From contig NZ_AOLJ01000007.1 in NCBI RefSeq assembly GCF_000336775.1, positions 1-40,074 on the forward strand: a stretch of 40,074 nt of DNA. The letters are read 5' to 3'. The stretch's first letter is position 1, and each line of letters begins with the position of its first letter. Source of the stretch: Haloferax gibbonsii ATCC 33959 (GTDB lineage: Archaea > Halobacteriota > Halobacteria > Halobacteriales > Haloferacaceae). This document shows, one piece after another, positions 38,845 to 40,074 of the stretch. Below the pieces are notes generated by a model. That model was not told the DNA's origin. It made no database searches and saw only the letters and a program-made list of their open reading frames with translations. The position numbers and the translations under genes are program-made.

Positions 38845-39831
38845 ATGAACGTCCCCTGCGTCCGCGTGCCCCGCGAGTCCGGCGAGGCGGCGCGCCGGCG
38901 CCTCGCCGACGCCGGCCTGCTCGACCACGACCACGAGATTACCGTCGCCGAGGGGACCCTCTACATTCCCGTCGTCGACGCCGACGCCGTCCCCGACGAC
39001 CTGACGGTCGTCGACTACGAGCCACCCACCCGCGAGACGCAGACCACGCCCGCCGACCTGCTCGGCTTCGAACCCTCGTACGAGCGACTCGGCGACATCG
39101 TCATCCTCGACGAGGACGACCCCGACCGCGCCCGCGACATCGCCGACGCCATCGTCGCCTCGGACCTCAAGGCCGAGACCGTCGTCAACCGCGCCTCGAA
39201 GGTCAAAGGCGAGCTCCGCGTCCGCGACTGGGACGTGCTCGTCGGCGACTCGACCGAGACGGTCCACCGCGAGTACGGCCACGAGTTCCGGCTCGACATC
39301 GACACCGTCTACTTCTCGCCGCGGCTGGCGACCGAGCGCCACCGCGTCGTCGAGGCGATTCGCGAGGGCGAGCGCGTGTTCGACATGTTCGCCGGCGTCG
39401 GCCCCTTCGCGGTCCCCGCCGCCGCCGCGGGCGCGGAGGTCGTCGCCTGCGACCTCAACGAGGCGGCCGTCGAGTACCTCCGCGAGAACGCCGAGCGGAA
39501 CGACGTGGCCGACCGACTCACCGCGATTCACGGCGACGTGCGCGAGGTCGCCGCCGACTACGAGGGCTGGGCCGACCGACTCATCATGAATCTCCCGCAC
39601 AGCGCCAGCGATTTCCTCGACACGGCGGTCCGCCTCGCGAGCGACGAGTGCGTGATTCACCTCTACGACATCCAACACGAGGACGACCCGTTCGGACCGG
39701 GACTGGCCGCCGTCCGCGCCGCCGCCGAGCCGGCGTACGAGGTCGAAGTCGTAACCGAGCACGTCGTCCGGTCGTACGCCCCCCACGAGTACAACGTCTG
39801 TCTCGACGTTCGCCTGACGAAGCGGACGTGA
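38845..39831 (+). CDS. trm5: tRNA (guanine(37)-N1)-methyltransferase Trm5
   Basis: This 328-aa class I SAM-dependent methyltransferase forms m1G37 in tRNA, which prevents frameshifting. An N-terminal recognition region precedes the RNA-binding/linker part (KVKGELRVRDWDVLVGD, EYGHEFRLDIDTVYFSPRLA). The SAM-binding domain follows with DMFAGVGPFAVPAAAAGA, VVACDLNEAAVEYL and the catalytic-region NLPHSASDFL. The length and motif order match archaeal Trm5. The ATG at 38845 is supported by a Shine-Dalgarno-like GGTGGGGG. It lies about 90 bases before tRNA-Thr. Confidence 0.94.
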   Translation: MNVPCVRVPRESGEAARRRLADAGLLDHDHEITVAEGTLYIPVVDADAVPDDLTVVDYEPPTRETQTTPADLLGFEPSYERLGDIVILDEDDPDRARDIADAIVASDLKAETVVNRASKVKGELRVRDWDVLVGDSTETVHREYGHEFRLDIDTVYFSPRLATERHRVVEAIREGERVFDMFAGVGPFAVPAAAAGAEVVACDLNEAAVEYLRENAERNDVADRLTAIHGDVREVAADYEGWADRLIMNLPHSASDFLDTAVRLASDECVIHLYDIQHEDDPFGPGLAAVRAAAEPAYEVEVVTEHVVRSYAPHEYNVCLDVRLTKRT

Positions 39832-39875
39832 GCGGGCTGGTGCCGAACGGCAGACACCGGGTTGATTCGCAAGTC

Positions 39876-39882
39876 TTAATTA
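39876..39882 (+). promoter_or_regulatory. Probable TATA box of tRNA-Thr
   Basis: TTAATTA is centred about 45 bases upstream of the mature tRNA 5' end. It would start transcription near 39905, giving a short 5' leader for RNase P removal. Confidence 0.45.
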
Positions 39883-39923
39883 CGTAACCGGGGTACGGAA
39901 GAATGCGTTCGAAAGCCCACCGC

Positions 39924-39996
39924 GCCGGTGTAGCTCAGCTGGCAGAGCGATTCCTTCGTAAGGAATAGGCCGAGGGTTCAAATCCCTCCACCGGCT
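39924..39996 (+). tRNA. tRNA-Thr (anticodon CGT)
   Basis: The cloverleaf is complete: acceptor stem GCCGGTG/CACCGGC, D stem GCTC/GAGC, anticodon stem ATTCC/GGAAT with loop TTCGTAA (anticodon CGT at 39957-39959, decoding ACG), and T stem GAGGG/CCCTC with loop TTCAAAT. The discriminator is T and CCA is not encoded. No intron is present. Confidence 0.96.
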
Positions 39997-40030
39997 TCTA
40001 CTGATTCCTTCACCATCCCACAACTCAACC

Positions 40031-40053
40031 CCGGAGACGAACGTCTCCGGTTT
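40031..40053 (+). terminator. Hairpin followed by TTT after tRNA-Thr
   Basis: CCGGAGACG-AA-CGTCTCCGG is a perfect 9-bp stem with a two-base loop, followed by TTT and a G-rich run. It may end the tRNA transcript or that of a gene beyond the window. The short T-run makes the terminator assignment tentative. Confidence 0.4.
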
Positions 40054-40074
40054 GGGGGTGGTCTCGCGTGACCG

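Noticed and set aside
1..40074. CRISPR array, rRNA genes, complete insertion sequence or replication origin
   Set aside because: No spaced direct repeats, rRNA core sequences, transposase motifs or clusters of origin repeats were seen. Only the 86-bp MITE-like element suggests mobility.

Overview
The window is a high-GC stretch of a halophilic archaeon, most likely a Haloferax-type member of the Haloferacales. The support is the strongly acidic proteins, promoters with TATA boxes about 26-31 bp upstream of mostly leaderless start codons, a fused NuoCD, a halobacterial-transducer fragment, a bacterio-opsin-activator HTH protein, the archaeal AMP phosphorylase / ribose-1,5-bisphosphate isomerase pair, a ba3-type terminal oxidase and archaeal Trm5. 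The genus is inferred; no database was searched. The first 38 bases are sequencing-library adapter (Nextera mosaic end), so the left edge is a contig end.

Layout. 0-6 kb: a truncated transducer, a stand-alone nuoCD, a divergent HTH-10 regulator, two enzymes of the pentose-bisphosphate (AMP salvage) pathway and a thioredoxin. 6-14.6 kb: small operons comprising an HTH/membrane-protein pair, an iron-sulfur Old-Yellow-Enzyme relative, a zinc-ribbon microprotein, an AstE-type deacylase, an aldo/keto reductase - macrodomain - Cys-rich protein operon, a DUF2071 protein, a CopD-like membrane protein, and a metallophosphoesterase operon headed by a 41-aa microprotein. 14.6-17.7 kb: two coupled PH-domain membrane proteins and a beta-carbonic anhydrase. 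17.7-19.1 kb: a more AT-rich accessory island with a winged-helix/PemK-MazF-like pair, a 48-aa membrane microprotein and an 86-bp palindromic MITE-like element. 19.2-22.4 kb: KDPG aldolase, cytosolic HtrA, a membrane protein and a UspA.

22.6-28.9 kb is the clearest functional cluster. A leftward ba3 oxidase operon (cbaD-cbaB-cbaA-cbaE) lies back to back with a rightward module of a His-tailed membrane microprotein, a SafE-type membrane protein and a FixI/CcoI-type copper P-type ATPase. Together they look like an oxidase plus its copper-delivery machinery. 29-33.2 kb: small stress and flavin-fold genes, then a Cys-type formate-dehydrogenase-like molybdoenzyme overlapping a YqeC-like gene. 33.3-38.5 kb: a P2A-type cation ATPase, a TVP38/DedA-like membrane protein, two UspA genes and an unrecognised protein. 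38.5-40.1 kb: a non-coding stretch with hairpins and a palindromic operator candidate, trm5, and tRNA-Thr(CGT).

The most noteworthy items are the putative toxin-antitoxin island with its inverted-repeat operator, microprotein and MITE; the orphan nuoCD; the Cys-type formate dehydrogenase linked to a YqeC gene; the oxidase/copper module; and the adapter contamination at the left end.
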